Counted from the stretch's first letter, positions 8,322-17,495 are shown. The stretch: DNA of 64,000 bases from Limnohabitans sp. G3-2 (GCF_002778275.1 NZ_NESG01000003.1:62001-126000), one strand, 5' to 3'. Numbers and translations are program-made. The notes: generated from the letters alone by a model not told the origin.

Positions 8322-9770
8322 TCAATGGCGGGCGCCGGGCAAGGCGCGACGCGCCCGGGGCTGGCCCGACAAAGGCTGGGGCAGCAAAGTGGCCACAGTC
8401 AGGCTGTCGTCACCAAAATACTTTTGCGCCACGGCCTGCACCTGGGCGGGTGTGACCTGCCGCAACCGGGCGATCAGCTGAGCCCCGTAGTCCGGCGGCA
8501 AGCCCAGCGTCCAGGCGACACCCAATTCGCGTGCTTGGTTGAAAACCGAATCGAGCTTGTAAATCTCGCTGGCCACCCATTGGGTTTTGACACGCTGCAA
8601 CTCGGCCTCGTTCACGCCTTCGGTGGCCACGCGCTGCACCTGGGCCCGCAAAGCGGCTTCCAGCGCTTGCGGTGTTTGACCTTGCGCGGGCACGCCCTCC
8701 AGATAAAAGAACTGCGGCCCTCGGCCCATCAGACCGTTGTAGGCCCCGGCACTGTCGGCCAGCCGGTTCTCACCTTGGGTCAGGGCCCGGTCCAGGCGCG
8801 CGCCGCTGTAGCCGTCGAGCACGGCGGCCAGCACCGTCAAGGCCAGGGCATCGTCGTGCTCAGGCGAAGCCGCAAGGCTGGCCAAGCGCGGCACCTTGAA
8901 GGCCAGGGCGACATACGACTGCTCGGCCGGCGCTTTGAATTCGAAGCGGCGCAGGCCTTGCTGCGCGGGCTCTTCCCGGGGTTTGCGCTCAGGCACGGCG
9001 CGGGTCGGGATGGCGCCGTAGTACTTCTCGGCCAGTGCCTTGACTTGCAAGGGGTCCACATCGCCCGCCACCACCACCACGGCATTGGCCGGGGTGTACC
9101 ACTTGCGGTAAAAGTCGCGCGCGTCTTGCGCCGTCATGGCCTCCAGATCGCTCATCCAGCCAACGATCGGACGGCGGTACGGGGATGCGGTCAAGGCGGT
9201 GGCCGAGAGCATTTCGTGCAACTGGGCGCGGGGGTTGTCATCGGTGCGCAGGCGGCGCTCTTCTTTCACGACCTCCAGCTCTTTGGCAAATTCGGCATCG
9301 GGCCATTGGTTGTTGGCAAAGCGGTCCGACTCCAGACGCATCACCGCTTCGAGTTGATTCGACGGAATCTGCTGGTAGTAGCCGGTGTAGTCCTTGGCGG
9401 TGAAGGCGTTTTCGCGCCCGCCCAAAGCGGCCACGCGCCTTGAAAATTCACCCACGGCCAGAGTGGGCGTGCCTTTGAACAGCATGTGCTCGAGCACATG
9501 GGCCACGCCGCTGGTGCCGTCCACCTCGTCCATGGCGCCCACGCGCAGCCACACCATGTGCACCGCCGTGGGGGCACGGCGGTCGGGCTTGACCCACAAA
9601 CCCATGCCGTTGGCCAAGGTGAAGGTGTGCACCCGGGCCTCGCTGGCCGCTGGGGGCTTGGCCGTGGCTTGTGCGCTGGCCGGGCCTTGCGGGGCCTGCG
9701 CGGCGGCGTTGAAGCTGCTGGTCAACAAGGCTGTTGCCAAAGAAAGTCCCAAGAGAAAGTTCGGTTTCAT
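8322..9770 (-). CDS. M16-family zinc peptidase, catalytic subunit
   Basis: Exported pitrilysin-type zinc metallopeptidase of 482 residues. The signal peptide covers about residues 1-25 (FLLGLSLATALLTSSFNAAA). The zinc motif is intact in HVLEHMLFKGT (H-x-x-E-H), and the downstream glutamate region ENAFTAKDYTGYYQQ follows as in the family. The start at 9770 has AAGGA 11 bases upstream; an in-frame ATG at 9779 is the alternative but would leave only two bases. It diverges from ftsY with fewer than 30 bases between the start codons, so the two promoters must overlap the coding regions. The inactive M16 partner is downstream. Confidence 0.9.
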   Translation of the reverse strand: MKPNFLLGLSLATALLTSSFNAAAQAPQGPASAQATAKPPAASEARVHTFTLANGMGLWVKPDRRAPTAVHMVWLRVGAMDEVDGTSGVAHVLEHMLFKGTPTLAVGEFSRRVAALGGRENAFTAKDYTGYYQQIPSNQLEAVMRLESDRFANNQWPDAEFAKELEVVKEERRLRTDDNPRAQLHEMLSATALTASPYRRPIVGWMSDLEAMTAQDARDFYRKWYTPANAVVVVAGDVDPLQVKALAEKYYGAIPTRAVPERKPREEPAQQGLRRFEFKAPAEQSYVALAFKVPRLASLAASPEHDDALALTVLAAVLDGYSGARLDRALTQGENRLADSAGAYNGLMGRGPQFFYLEGVPAQGQTPQALEAALRAQVQRVATEGVNEAELQRVKTQWVASEIYKLDSVFNQARELGVAWTLGLPPDYGAQLIARLRQVTPAQVQAVAQKYFGDDSLTVATLLPQPLSGQPRARRALPGARH

Positions 9771-9798
9771 AGAATGCATGATCCTTGAAATCCACGCC

Positions 9799-10836
9799 AT
9801 GTTCAGTTTCTTCAGAAAAAAATCCCCCGCCCCAGAGGTCCAATCCGCCGCCGCGCCTGTGGCTTCGCCTGAATCGGCCCCTGCCCCAGGTGTGATCGCG
9901 TCGGCACCCGCCCCGGCCACCACGCCTGAACCGGCCGCTCGCCAAGGATGGCTGGACCGCCTGAAGACCGGCCTGCGCAAAACAGGCGCCAACATCACCA
10001 CCGTCTTCACGGGCACCCGCATCGACGACGCGCTGTACGAAGAATTAGAAACCGCGTTGCTCATGGCCGATACGGGCGTCAAAGCCACCGAGCATTTGCT
10101 GCAAGACCTCAAGCGCCGCGTCAAAGACACCAAGGCCACCGAGCCCTCACAGGTCAAGACCTTGCTGGCCGACGCCATCACCGATTTGTTGCGCCCTCTG
10201 CAAAAACCCTTGGCCATTGGCGACCACCACCCCACGGTGATCATGGTGGCAGGCGTCAACGGCGCGGGCAAAACCACCTCCATTGGCAAACTGACCAAAC
10301 ACCTAGCGGACGAGGGCCTGAGCGTGCTCTTGGCCGCAGCCGACACCTTTCGCGCAGCGGCCAAGGAGCAGCTCGCCGTGTGGGCCGACCGCAACACGGT
10401 GGAAATCGTCAGCCAACAAGGCGGCGACCCGGCCGCCGTCAGTTTTGACGCGGTCACCGCGGGCCGCGCCCGGGGGCGCGACGTGGTGTTGGTGGACACG
10501 GCGGGCCGACTGCCCACGCAAACCCACCTGATGGAAGAGCTGAAAAAGATCAAGCGCGTGGTGCAAAAGGCCGATGGCACTGCCCCGCACGAGGTGCTGC
10601 TGGTCATCGATGGCAACACCGGACAAAACGCTTTGGCCCAGGTCAAAGCGTTTGACGACACACTGGGCCTGACCGGCCTGATCGTGACCAAACTGGACGG
10701 CACCGCCAAGGGCGGCGTGCTGTGCGCCATTGCCCGCGAAAAGCCGGTCCCCGTGTACTTCATTGGGGTGGGCGAGAAGCTCGAAGACCTGGAAACCTTC
10801 GATGCCCGCGAGTTTGCCCAAGCCCTGCTCAGCTGA
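9799..10836 (+). CDS. ftsY: Signal recognition particle receptor FtsY
   Basis: SRP-receptor GTPase at the inner membrane; it docks ribosome-nascent-chain complexes carried by Ffh. Length is 345 residues: a short basic/hydrophobic start (MFSFFRKK), an Ala/Pro-rich linker to about residue 48, then the NG domain. The G motifs are GVNGAGKTTSIGKL (G1), DTAGRLPTQTHL (G3) and TKLDGTAKGG (G4/G5 region). Start 9799 gives the MFSFF N-terminus usual in the family; an in-frame ATG at 9778 is possible. rpoH follows 155 bases downstream. Confidence 0.96.
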   Translation: MFSFFRKKSPAPEVQSAAAPVASPESAPAPGVIASAPAPATTPEPAARQGWLDRLKTGLRKTGANITTVFTGTRIDDALYEELETALLMADTGVKATEHLLQDLKRRVKDTKATEPSQVKTLLADAITDLLRPLQKPLAIGDHHPTVIMVAGVNGAGKTTSIGKLTKHLADEGLSVLLAAADTFRAAAKEQLAVWADRNTVEIVSQQGGDPAAVSFDAVTAGRARGRDVVLVDTAGRLPTQTHLMEELKKIKRVVQKADGTAPHEVLLVIDGNTGQNALAQVKAFDDTLGLTGLIVTKLDGTAKGGVLCAIAREKPVPVYFIGVGEKLEDLETFDAREFAQALLS

Positions 10837-10935
10837 GCCTGCAAAGCTTCCCCGTTCCCAAGCGCACAGACGCGCCAACTGCGATCCTTAAAATCAGGGA
10901 AAACCCGAAGATCCAACGGCGCCCAACGCCGTCCT

Positions 10936-10962
10936 TTAGCACTCTTCACCAGAGAGTGCTAA
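10936..10962 (+). promoter_or_regulatory. CIRCE operator (HrcA site) before rpoH
   Basis: Perfect match to the consensus TTAGCACTC-N9-GAGTGCTAA: left arm 10936-10944, nine-base spacer, right arm 10954-10962. HrcA bound here would block transcription. A likely extended -10 element, TGCTAATAT at 10957-10965, overlaps the right arm, which places the operator on the rpoH promoter. The ribosome binding site AAGGAG and the rpoH start follow within 30 bases. Confidence 0.93.
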
Positions 10963-10991
10963 TATTGGGGTATTCTGAAAGGAGTTCTGGT

Positions 10992-11924
10992 ATGAACATT
11001 CAAACTGGTTCGCCCGCCACAGCCATCGCGCTGAGCAACCCTTGGGCGGTCGTGCCCTCGCTCGGCCACTTGGACGCCTACATCTCTGCGGTCAACCGCA
11101 TGCCCATGCTCACCCTCGAGGAGGAGCAAGAAGCTGCACGACAGCTCAAAGCCAACGACGACTTGGAAGCCGCCCGCAAACTGGTGCTCTCGCACCTGCG
11201 CTTGGTGGTCTCGGTATCGCGCCAATACCTGGGCTATGGCCTGCCCCACGGCGATCTGATTCAAGAAGGCAATGTGGGCCTGATGAAGGCCGTCAAACGT
11301 TTCGACCCCGACCAAGGCGTGCGCTTGGTCAGCTACGCGCTGCACTGGATCAAGGCCGAAATTCACGAGTACATCCTGAAAAACTGGCGCATGGTCAAGG
11401 TGGCCACCACCAAGGCCCAGCGCAAACTGTTCTTCAACCTGCGCTCCATGAAGCAAGGCTACAAAGCCGATGCCGACGAAGGCACGCACCGCGACACCCT
11501 GACGCCTGACCAAGTCGATGCCATGGCGCACAGCCTGAACGTCAAGCGGGAGGAAGTGCGGGAGATGGAGATGCGCATGTCCGGCGGCGATGTGTTGCTG
11601 GACCCGGCGCCTTCCGACGACGGCGAGCAGGCTTTTGGGCCGATTGCCTATTTGGCCGACGTGAACCACGAACCCACCGCCATGATCGAAGCGCATCAGC
11701 GCGATGTGATGGCCAGCGATGGCCTGGCCACGGCCCTCAATGCGCTGGACGAACGCAGCCGCCGCATCGTTGAAGAGCGCTGGCTCAAGGTCAACGACAA
11801 CGGATCAGGCGGCATGACGCTGCACGACTTGGCCGACGAGTATGGCGTGAGCGCCGAGCGCATCCGCCAGATCGAAGTCGCGGCCATGAAAAAGATGAAG
11901 AAGGCGCTGGTCGAGTTCGCTTGA
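10992..11924 (+). CDS. rpoH: RNA polymerase heat-shock sigma factor RpoH (sigma-32)
   Basis: Sigma factor that directs transcription of heat-shock chaperones and proteases. Length 310 residues. Region 2 contains HLRLVVSVSRQYLGYGLPHG and DLIQEGNVGLMKAVKRFDPD; the RpoH box QRKLFFNLR, which separates sigma-32 from other group 3 sigmas, is exact; region 4.2 ends SAERIRQIEVAAMKKMKKAL. A strong AAAGGAG ribosome binding site precedes the ATG. A perfect CIRCE operator upstream indicates HrcA repression, which would link the two heat-shock controls. A good intrinsic terminator follows at 11959. Confidence 0.97.
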   Translation: MNIQTGSPATAIALSNPWAVVPSLGHLDAYISAVNRMPMLTLEEEQEAARQLKANDDLEAARKLVLSHLRLVVSVSRQYLGYGLPHGDLIQEGNVGLMKAVKRFDPDQGVRLVSYALHWIKAEIHEYILKNWRMVKVATTKAQRKLFFNLRSMKQGYKADADEGTHRDTLTPDQVDAMAHSLNVKREEVREMEMRMSGGDVLLDPAPSDDGEQAFGPIAYLADVNHEPTAMIEAHQRDVMASDGLATALNALDERSRRIVEERWLKVNDNGSGGMTLHDLADEYGVSAERIRQIEVAAMKKMKKALVEFA

Positions 11925-11958
11925 CGGCCAACACCTTTTTGCGCGTCTGACGCGCCCG

Positions 11959-11985
11959 TACCCGGCTCCGACCGGGTATTTTTTT
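11959..11985 (+). terminator. Intrinsic terminator after rpoH
   Basis: Seven-base-pair stem TACCCGG/CCGGGTA with a six-base loop, followed by seven T residues (11979-11985), 34 bases after the rpoH stop. Confidence 0.88.
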
Positions 11986-12033
11986 GCCCGCTTTGCGCTA
12001 AAGTGCCTGTTGCTTGATTGGAGATTTTTGACC

Positions 12034-13038
12034 ATGTCCCAGCCCACCCCCTCTCGTTTTTCTCGCCGTCTGCTGGCACAAGCCATGGGGACTGTTTTGA
12101 TGCTGGGCGCCATGCCCACATGGGCTGCCCAATGGCCCACCCAAACCGTGCGCTTGGTGGTGGGCTTCCCGGCCGGCTCCAGCCCCGACCTGACCGCGCG
12201 CGCCCTGGCCGAGCCTTTGTCAAAAGCCTTGGGGCAGAACGTGATCGTCGACAACAAAGTGGGTGCAGGCGGCAACATTGCCGCTGACTTCGTGGCCAAG
12301 TCCACCGACGGCCACACCCTGGGCCTGATGATCAACGGCAACATGACGATTGCCCGCATCTTGAACCCCAAGGTGCCCTACGACCCGCTCAAAGACCTCG
12401 CGCCCATCAGCCTGATCGGTAAAGCGCCACTGGTGCTGACGGTGCCCGCCTCAGGGCCTGGCGTGCCCCCCGGCCAAACCGCCGCCGAATGGCTGAGCCA
12501 GGCCCAAAAAGCAGGCAATCAACTGAGCTATGCCTCGCCGGGCGTGGGCACGGTGGCGCACCTGGGCATGGAGTTGCTCAAGACCAAGGCGGGCATTGCC
12601 CCCGTGCATGTGCCCTATCCCGGCAACCCGCAAATCATCACGGCCATGTTGGGAGGCCAGGTGCAACTGGCCTTGCTGCCTCCAGCGCTCTCTGCGGCGC
12701 AAGTGCGCGGCGGCAAACTGCGGGCCATCGGGGCCTCCAGCACGGGCCGCAGCCCCGTGGCAGCCGAGGTGCCCAGCCTGTCAGAGATCGGCGTGAAGGA
12801 TTACCAACTTGAAATCTGGAACGCGGTGGCCGCCCCCGCCTCGATGCCCGCGGCTGTGGCCACCAGGCTGTCGGCCTTGGTCAGTGACATCGTGCGTTCA
12901 CCCGACATGCGCGCCCGTTTGTTCCAGCAAGGCTGGCAGGTGGTGGGCTCTTCACCCGAAGGCTTGCGCAACCGGATTGAGTCCGACACCCAAGCGCTGG
13001 GTGACATCATCCGCAACCAGAAAATCGAACAAAACTGA
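12034..13038 (+). CDS. Bug-family periplasmic substrate-binding protein (tripartite tricarboxylate transporter type)
   Basis: A 334-residue exported protein with a signal peptide (about residues 1-32, ending WAAQWP). The mature start QTVRLVVGFPAGSSPDLTAR is the hallmark of the Bug (TctC) receptors, which are greatly expanded in Burkholderiales, and GQNVIVDNKVGAGGNIAADF is the second conserved block. Such proteins bind small carboxylates. No TctA or TctB membrane genes are adjacent, which is normal for orphan Bug genes. The ligand cannot be read from sequence. GGAG at 12021-12024 lies upstream at a slightly long spacing. Confidence 0.9.
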   Translation: MSQPTPSRFSRRLLAQAMGTVLMLGAMPTWAAQWPTQTVRLVVGFPAGSSPDLTARALAEPLSKALGQNVIVDNKVGAGGNIAADFVAKSTDGHTLGLMINGNMTIARILNPKVPYDPLKDLAPISLIGKAPLVLTVPASGPGVPPGQTAAEWLSQAQKAGNQLSYASPGVGTVAHLGMELLKTKAGIAPVHVPYPGNPQIITAMLGGQVQLALLPPALSAAQVRGGKLRAIGASSTGRSPVAAEVPSLSEIGVKDYQLEIWNAVAAPASMPAAVATRLSALVSDIVRSPDMRARLFQQGWQVVGSSPEGLRNRIESDTQALGDIIRNQKIEQN

Positions 13039-13059
13039 GGCGTCGTCACGGCGTGTGCA

Positions 13060-13083
13060 AGATCTGGCCATGAGGCCAGGTCT
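13060..13083. terminator. Possible bidirectional stem-loop between convergent genes
   Basis: AGATCTGGCC and GGCCAGGTCT form a ten-pair stem with one G-T pair around an ATGA loop. It sits between the Bug gene and the convergent sco gene and touches the sco stop codon. There is no run of T on either side, so it is a weak terminator call. Confidence 0.4.
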
Positions 13084-13688
13084 CACTTGCCGCTGAGCAA
13101 GATCTTCACGTCGGCGGCCAGCGCCTCGGCACCACTGGCGTGGCGGTTGTACAGCCTGACCCGGCCTTGGGGGTCGAAGGTGAAGCTGCCCGCGGAATGG
13201 TCCATGGTGTAGCTGGTCGGGGTTTTGCCCTCCACCTTTTTGAAATAGATCTTGTAGTCTTTGGTCACTTTGGGCAGTTGCGATGCTGTCGGGTGCAGGC
13301 CCACAAAGTCTGGGCCAAAATTGGCCATGTAGGCCTTGAGCAACTCGGGTGTGTCGCGCTCTGGATCCACCGTGATGAAAACACCTTGCAATTTGTCTGC
13401 ATCGGCGCCCAAAAGCTGCTTGGCCTGAACCATTTCCTGCAAAGCAGTGGGGCAGACATCGGGGCATTGCGTGTAGCCAAAAAACACCACCACCGCCTTG
13501 CCCGCAAAATCTTTGAGCGTGCGCACTTGGCCGTTTTGGTCGCTCAGCTCAAAGCCTTGGGCGTAATCGGCGCCGGTGATGTCCACCCCCCGAAAAGCCG
13601 GTTTGTCTTGGCCACAAGCGACCAAACCGCCCAAGACCGCGGCCACACCCAGCGCCACAGCGGCTCTTGCAAAAACTCTGCGCGACAT
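13083..13688 (-). CDS. SCO1/SenC-family copper chaperone lipoprotein
   Basis: Delivers copper to, or reduces the cysteines of, the CuA site of cytochrome oxidase subunit II on the periplasmic side. Length 201 residues. The lipobox LVAC (Cys25) after a hydrophobic signal predicts a membrane-anchored lipoprotein. The thioredoxin-like fold carries the copper ligands Cys75 and Cys79 (CPDVC) and His164 (YTMDHS). It is the last gene of the ctaA-ctaB-sco group of the oxidase locus. Confidence 0.93.
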   Translation of the reverse strand: MSRRVFARAAVALGVAAVLGGLVACGQDKPAFRGVDITGADYAQGFELSDQNGQVRTLKDFAGKAVVVFFGYTQCPDVCPTALQEMVQAKQLLGADADKLQGVFITVDPERDTPELLKAYMANFGPDFVGLHPTASQLPKVTKDYKIYFKKVEGKTPTSYTMDHSAGSFTFDPQGRVRLYNRHASGAEALAADVKILLSGK

Positions 13689-13697
13689 GTTCGGGCC

Positions 13698-14594
13698 TTA
13701 AAAAATGTAGTGATCCAGCAGCAAGGCAGCAAACAAAGCGCTCAAATGGATCAAGGAAAAACGGAATGTCTTGCGGGCCAACTCGTCAGAGTAAGCACGG
13801 TACAAAGCCACGGCATAGCCCATGAAGCCGATGCTCAGCACCACCGCCGCCGCCAAGTACAGCCATGAACTCATGCCATACACAAAAGGCATCAAGCAGG
13901 AGGCCATGAGGACGATGGTGTAGAGCAAGATTTGCAAGCGCGTGAATTCATTGCCGTGTGTCACCGGCAACATAGGCAGACCCGATTTGCGGTAATCCTC
14001 CACGCGGTAAAGCGCCAAGGCCCAAAAGTGCGGCGGTGTCCACAAAAAGATGATCAAAAACAAAATGAGCGCCTCAGGCCCGACCTGTCCCGTCATGGCA
14101 GCCCAGCCCAGCACCGGCGGCATGGCCCCACTGGCCCCACCGATCACAATGTTTTGCGGCGTCAGCGGCTTCAGGATCACGGTGTAAATGATGGCGTAGC
14201 CCACGAAGGTGGCGAAGGTCAGCCACATGGTGAGGGGGTTGACCAAGACGTACAGCACGGCCGAACCCAATGCACACAGCACGGCCGAAAACAGCAGCGC
14301 CTGGCGGTCGCTCAGCTCCCCTTTGGCGGTGGGGCGCCAAGACGTGCGCTTCATTTTGGAGTCGATGGTTTTTTCAACCAGACAGTTGAATGCCGCGGCC
14401 GCCCCCGCCACCAACCAGATACCGATGCAGGCCCACAAGCCCAGCACCAACTCCGGCAGGCTCGGCACACCTGGCACCGCCAAGACCATGCCGATCAAGG
14501 CACAAAAAACAATCAACTGCACCACACGCGGCTTGGTCAGTGCGTAGTACTGACGCCATGCGGAATTGGGCAACGGAGCGGTGGCGGCGGTCAT
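13698..14594 (-). CDS. ctaB: Protoheme IX farnesyltransferase (heme O synthase)
   Basis: Integral membrane prenyltransferase that adds the farnesyl tail to protoheme, giving heme O for heme A synthesis. Length 298 residues with about eight or nine hydrophobic segments (UbiA family). The first prenyl-diphosphate-binding region is [15 protein letters not shown], in which the usual first Asp of N-x-x-x-D is Glu; the second conserved loop has [20 protein letters not shown]. The start overlaps the ctaA stop by four bases (ATGA). The symbol cyoE is also used. Confidence 0.94.
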   Translation of the reverse strand: MTAATAPLPNSAWRQYYALTKPRVVQLIVFCALIGMVLAVPGVPSLPELVLGLWACIGIWLVAGAAAAFNCLVEKTIDSKMKRTSWRPTAKGELSDRQALLFSAVLCALGSAVLYVLVNPLTMWLTFATFVGYAIIYTVILKPLTPQNIVIGGASGAMPPVLGWAAMTGQVGPEALILFLIIFLWTPPHFWALALYRVEDYRKSGLPMLPVTHGNEFTRLQILLYTIVLMASCLMPFVYGMSSWLYLAAAVVLSIGFMGYAVALYRAYSDELARKTFRFSLIHLSALFAALLLDHYIF

Positions 14595-15721
14595 GGAACA
14601 GACTTTTTGAAAGGGGAAGGAGAGCGTGGATTATCGGTGCGGCTGATGCTCAAGGCCCAGGTCAAGGTGAGGACCATGGCGGCGGCGCCGCCCGTGTGCA
14701 TCACGGCGGCAAGCATGGGCCAGCCCAGCACCACATTGCTCAGACCGGTGATGAATTGCAGGGCCGACAAACCCAGCAACCATTGGCCAGCGCCAGACAA
14801 GCCCGGTTGCCGACGCAAACGCCAACCCAGCCATACCAACACGCCCAGCACCAGCCAAGCGGCCGAGCGGTGCACAAAATGAATCGACGACAAGGCGATG
14901 AAGGGCAACAACTCACCCGCAGGGGTATGGCCCAACTCGCGCCAAACACTGAAGCCTTGCCAGTTCATCTCGGGCACCCACTGGCCGTGGCAGGTCGGGA
15001 AATCCGGGCAGGCCAGCACCGCGTAATTGGTACTGACCCATCCGCCCAAAGCGATTTGCAGCCACAGCAAGCCGAACCCGAGCCACAAACCCGTGCGCAA
15101 AGCCACAGGCAAAGGCCGCGTTCCGGCACCGTCATAGCGCACGGCTTGGGCCATCAACAAAGCCAACAAGCCGATGCCGAACATCAGGTGCAAGGTGACG
15201 ATCGCCGGAAAGAGCTTCATGGTCACCGTGAGGGCCCCAAAAGCCCCTTGCAAACAAACCCACACCAGCGTGAAGGTGGGCCACCATGGACTGACCGTGT
15301 CGCTTCGGCGGCGCAGCCACCACGTCATGCTGGCCAGCGTCAAGATCAGCACCCCCACGCCGGTGGCCAAGTAGCGGTGCACCATCTCAATCCAGGCTTT
15401 ACCGTGCGTGACCGGCCCGCTGGGCATGGCAGTCTGCGCAGCGGAGATCTCGACTTGGGCCCCGATGGGGGTGGCGCTGCCGTAGCAGCCTGGCCAGTCG
15501 GGGCAACCCAAGCCGGAATCGGTCAGACGGGTGAAGGCCCCAAAGAGCACCAAATCAAAAGTCAGGAACAAGGTGATCAGGGTCAAGGCCTTCAAGCGGC
15601 TGGCAGAGGTGGCGCCTTGTTGGAGCCAAAACCACCAAGCCAGCGGCAAGGCCGCCACGGCCAAGCCCACCGCCATGAGCTGGAAAACAGGCGCCCAGTT
15701 GTACAGGTCCACTTCCGTCAT
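14591..15721 (-). CDS. ctaA: Heme A synthase (COX15/CtaA)
   Basis: Membrane enzyme that oxidises the methyl group of heme O to give heme A for cytochrome oxidase. Length 376 residues with eight hydrophobic segments; conserved histidines are visible in [13 protein letters not shown] and [13 protein letters not shown], the heme ligands of the two four-helix halves. The paired motifs [18 protein letters not shown] and [14 protein letters not shown] are the periplasmic cysteine loops of the family. It is coupled to ctaB by an ATGA overlap, with a thioredoxin-like membrane protein just upstream. Confidence 0.95.
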   Translation of the reverse strand: MTEVDLYNWAPVFQLMAVGLAVAALPLAWWFWLQQGATSASRLKALTLITLFLTFDLVLFGAFTRLTDSGLGCPDWPGCYGSATPIGAQVEISAAQTAMPSGPVTHGKAWIEMVHRYLATGVGVLILTLASMTWWLRRRSDTVSPWWPTFTLVWVCLQGAFGALTVTMKLFPAIVTLHLMFGIGLLALLMAQAVRYDGAGTRPLPVALRTGLWLGFGLLWLQIALGGWVSTNYAVLACPDFPTCHGQWVPEMNWQGFSVWRELGHTPAGELLPFIALSSIHFVHRSAAWLVLGVLVWLGWRLRRQPGLSGAGQWLLGLSALQFITGLSNVVLGWPMLAAVMHTGGAAAMVLTLTWALSISRTDNPRSPSPFKKSVP

Positions 15722-15724
15722 CGT

Positions 15725-16438
15725 TCAGCGCCCCGCCTGGTCCCAGGACGCAGAGGCTTTGAGCAAGCGCTCCAGGTCACGCTTGGCTTTGGAAGCGCCG
15801 GAGACATCCATGTTGGCGGGAAAACGCATCATGAAGTTGCCCATGGGATCGATCACATACAGATGGTCTTGCAACTGTTGTCCGGCGGCCGGTTGAATCC
15901 AGCTTTGCACCGTGGCCACATCGAGGCGCAGCACATGGGCCATGTTGAGCGCTGGCAGCAGGGTTGTCGCCACGGGCGCGTCGTCGGTGACAAGCCAAAC
16001 GCGGTCCAGTCGGTCTTTGTCTCGGCCCAATATTTCGCGCAGCTGTCGCTGGAAATACAGATTTTCTTGGCAACGCTCGGCGCATGCCCCCGAGCTCACC
16101 GTCACCAGCAACCACTGTCCTTTCAGACTCGACAAGGGCACCCCCTCGCCTTGCAGGTTTTTGGCCGCCCCTGCAGGCATGTCTTTCTGAGGCTGGATGA
16201 GTTCACCATGGTTGCGGCGACCCTCAGGTCGGATCACGTAATAGGTGAAATACGAGGCGATGACCGGCGATGCGCAAATCAGCATCATGGCGATCATTTT
16301 CCACCGGCCCATGCGGGTGCGTTGGGCGTCGGCCTGCACCACATCGCCTGGCGAAGGCATGTCGTGCACGGTCATCGCCAGCGGGCTGTCAGTCAAGTCT
16401 TTTTTGGCGGCGGGGTTGGACAATTTGGAACCAGACAT
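15725..16438 (-). CDS. Single-span thioredoxin-like protein of the cytochrome oxidase locus
   Basis: A 237-residue product with one N-terminal membrane segment (MIAMMLICASPVIASYFTYY, about residues 49-68) and a periplasmic part whose strand-helix pattern (WLLVTVSSGACAERCQENL, then DHLYVIDPMGNFMMRF) resembles the thioredoxin/SCO fold. It has a C-A-E-R-C pair at the position of the SCO C-x-x-x-C, but no obvious SCO histidine. In Burkholderiales a gene of this kind usually lies between surf1 and ctaA, so a role in oxidase assembly is likely but unproven. The ATG at 16438 overlaps surf1 by 50 bases; an in-frame ATG at 16375 would remove the overlap and may be the true start. Confidence 0.75.
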   Translation of the reverse strand: MSGSKLSNPAAKKDLTDSPLAMTVHDMPSPGDVVQADAQRTRMGRWKMIAMMLICASPVIASYFTYYVIRPEGRRNHGELIQPQKDMPAGAAKNLQGEGVPLSSLKGQWLLVTVSSGACAERCQENLYFQRQLREILGRDKDRLDRVWLVTDDAPVATTLLPALNMAHVLRLDVATVQSWIQPAAGQQLQDHLYVIDPMGNFMMRFPANMDVSGASKAKRDLERLLKASASWDQAGR

Positions 16439-17132
16439 AAAGTAAAGCGATCAGGCCACTCAGGCCAAACCATTGAAAAGCGTATCCGTGGTGCTTTTCA
16501 ACACCACTGGCCACCACGGGCCATTCGCGCAGCAAGCCTTCAGACGCGGCGCCCGACTGCAACAAGGTGACTTCGAGCACGGGCAAGCCCGTGACTTGGC
16601 GGTACGCCGTCAAGTCGAGATTTTGCCGTATCGGGCCTGTCTCGGTACCGCCGAAGTCATAGAGCCTTGAAGGCCATGGGGCCAAATGCCCCTGCACCTC
16701 CACCCCACCTTGGGGCGTGTGCAATTCAGGCAAAGCTGTGCGGTCAGTGAACGAGCGCTGTGCCCATCCGCGTTGCACCAACACCACCGCACCCGTGTCC
16801 TCCAACTGCAAAGGGGTCAACGCAAAAAAGCCGGGCTTGCCGTTCATCTGCCGGTTGTCCAAAAACACCGTGTGCGCGGGCAACCACTGGCCTTTGAGTG
16901 TCATGCGCCTGTGGATCAAGGCTTGGCGTTGCAGCGCATCTTTCTCGGCCGAACCCAGGCTGCGGCCATCCAGCACGACTTGCGCGGCTTGCTCTTGCTT
17001 GGCATTTTGCAAGGCCGTTTTCTCAGCGGCTCGGCCCAACTGCCAAAGCCCCAGTGAAAACGTGATGGCCACGCCCAAAGCGGCCATGCCCAGGACCAGC
17101 CATCTTTGCCAAGCTGGGGATTTGTCAGTCAT
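16389..17132 (-). CDS. SURF1-family cytochrome oxidase assembly protein
   Basis: Inner-membrane assembly factor that helps place heme A in oxidase subunit I. Length 247 residues, with membrane segments at each end (about 11-31 and 214-232) and a periplasmic domain between them. The family motifs VFLDNRQMNGKPGFFALTPL and VVLVQRGWAQR (the R-G-W block) are clear, as is the C-terminal HHGYAFQWFGLSGL. It runs in the same direction as ctaA and diverges from the small DUF2909 gene. Confidence 0.93.
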   Translation of the reverse strand: MTDKSPAWQRWLVLGMAALGVAITFSLGLWQLGRAAEKTALQNAKQEQAAQVVLDGRSLGSAEKDALQRQALIHRRMTLKGQWLPAHTVFLDNRQMNGKPGFFALTPLQLEDTGAVVLVQRGWAQRSFTDRTALPELHTPQGGVEVQGHLAPWPSRLYDFGGTETGPIRQNLDLTAYRQVTGLPVLEVTLLQSGAASEGLLREWPVVASGVEKHHGYAFQWFGLSGLIALLYVWFQIVQPRRQKRLD

Positions 17133-17146
17133 AAGATAATGGGGCC

Positions 17147-17380
17147 ATGAAAATACTGGTTGTCATCGCCTTCATAGGCATTGTGCTGAGCTTGGGCTCG
17201 GCTTTGGTTTACATGATGCGTGGCAACACGCCACCTGTTGAGGGCCAAGCGCCCAAAAAAGGCAGCATGGCCACCGCCCTCGCCTTTCGGGTCGGGTTTT
17301 CAATTGTCCTCTTCATTTGTGTTCTTGTTTCTTGGAAGATGGGTTGGATCCAGCCCACTGGCATTCCCGCTGGCGCTTGA
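17147..17380 (+). CDS. DUF2909 twin transmembrane protein
   Basis: A 77-residue protein with two membrane segments (about residues 3-25 and 47-68) joined by a short polar loop rich in Lys/Gly. This matches DUF2909, a small family found within the cytochrome oxidase locus of Burkholderiales, usually transcribed against the oxidase genes, as here. Function unknown; a part in oxidase biogenesis is a guess from position. It diverges from surf1 and converges with coxC, with a long bidirectional terminator after it. Confidence 0.8.
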   Translation: MKILVVIAFIGIVLSLGSALVYMMRGNTPPVEGQAPKKGSMATALAFRVGFSIVLFICVLVSWKMGWIQPTGIPAGA

Positions 17381-17446
17381 GCCTTCTAAGCTGCTGAAAA
17401 GCTTCCAGCAACCGCCTGCAATCGGCCGCCATTGAATGGCCCATCG

Positions 17447-17484
17447 CCCAACAAAAAAGCGCCTTTGGGCGCTTTTTTGTTGGG
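17447..17484. terminator. Bidirectional intrinsic terminator
   Basis: Perfect 17-base inverted repeat (CCCAACAAAAAAGCGCC at 17447-17463 and its complement at 17468-17484) with a TTTG loop. Each arm carries six A or T residues, so it works for both the DUF2909 gene and the convergent coxC gene. Confidence 0.92.
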
Positions 17485-17495
17485 CTGCGGCCAGA

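Noticed and set aside
9771..10949. Upstream extension of the M16 peptidase frame across ftsY
   Set aside because: The extension is low-complexity shadow of ftsY; the signal peptide begins at 9770.
14390..16570. 726-codon open frame antisense to ctaB and ctaA
   Set aside because: No domain pattern, and it overlaps three well-supported membrane protein genes.
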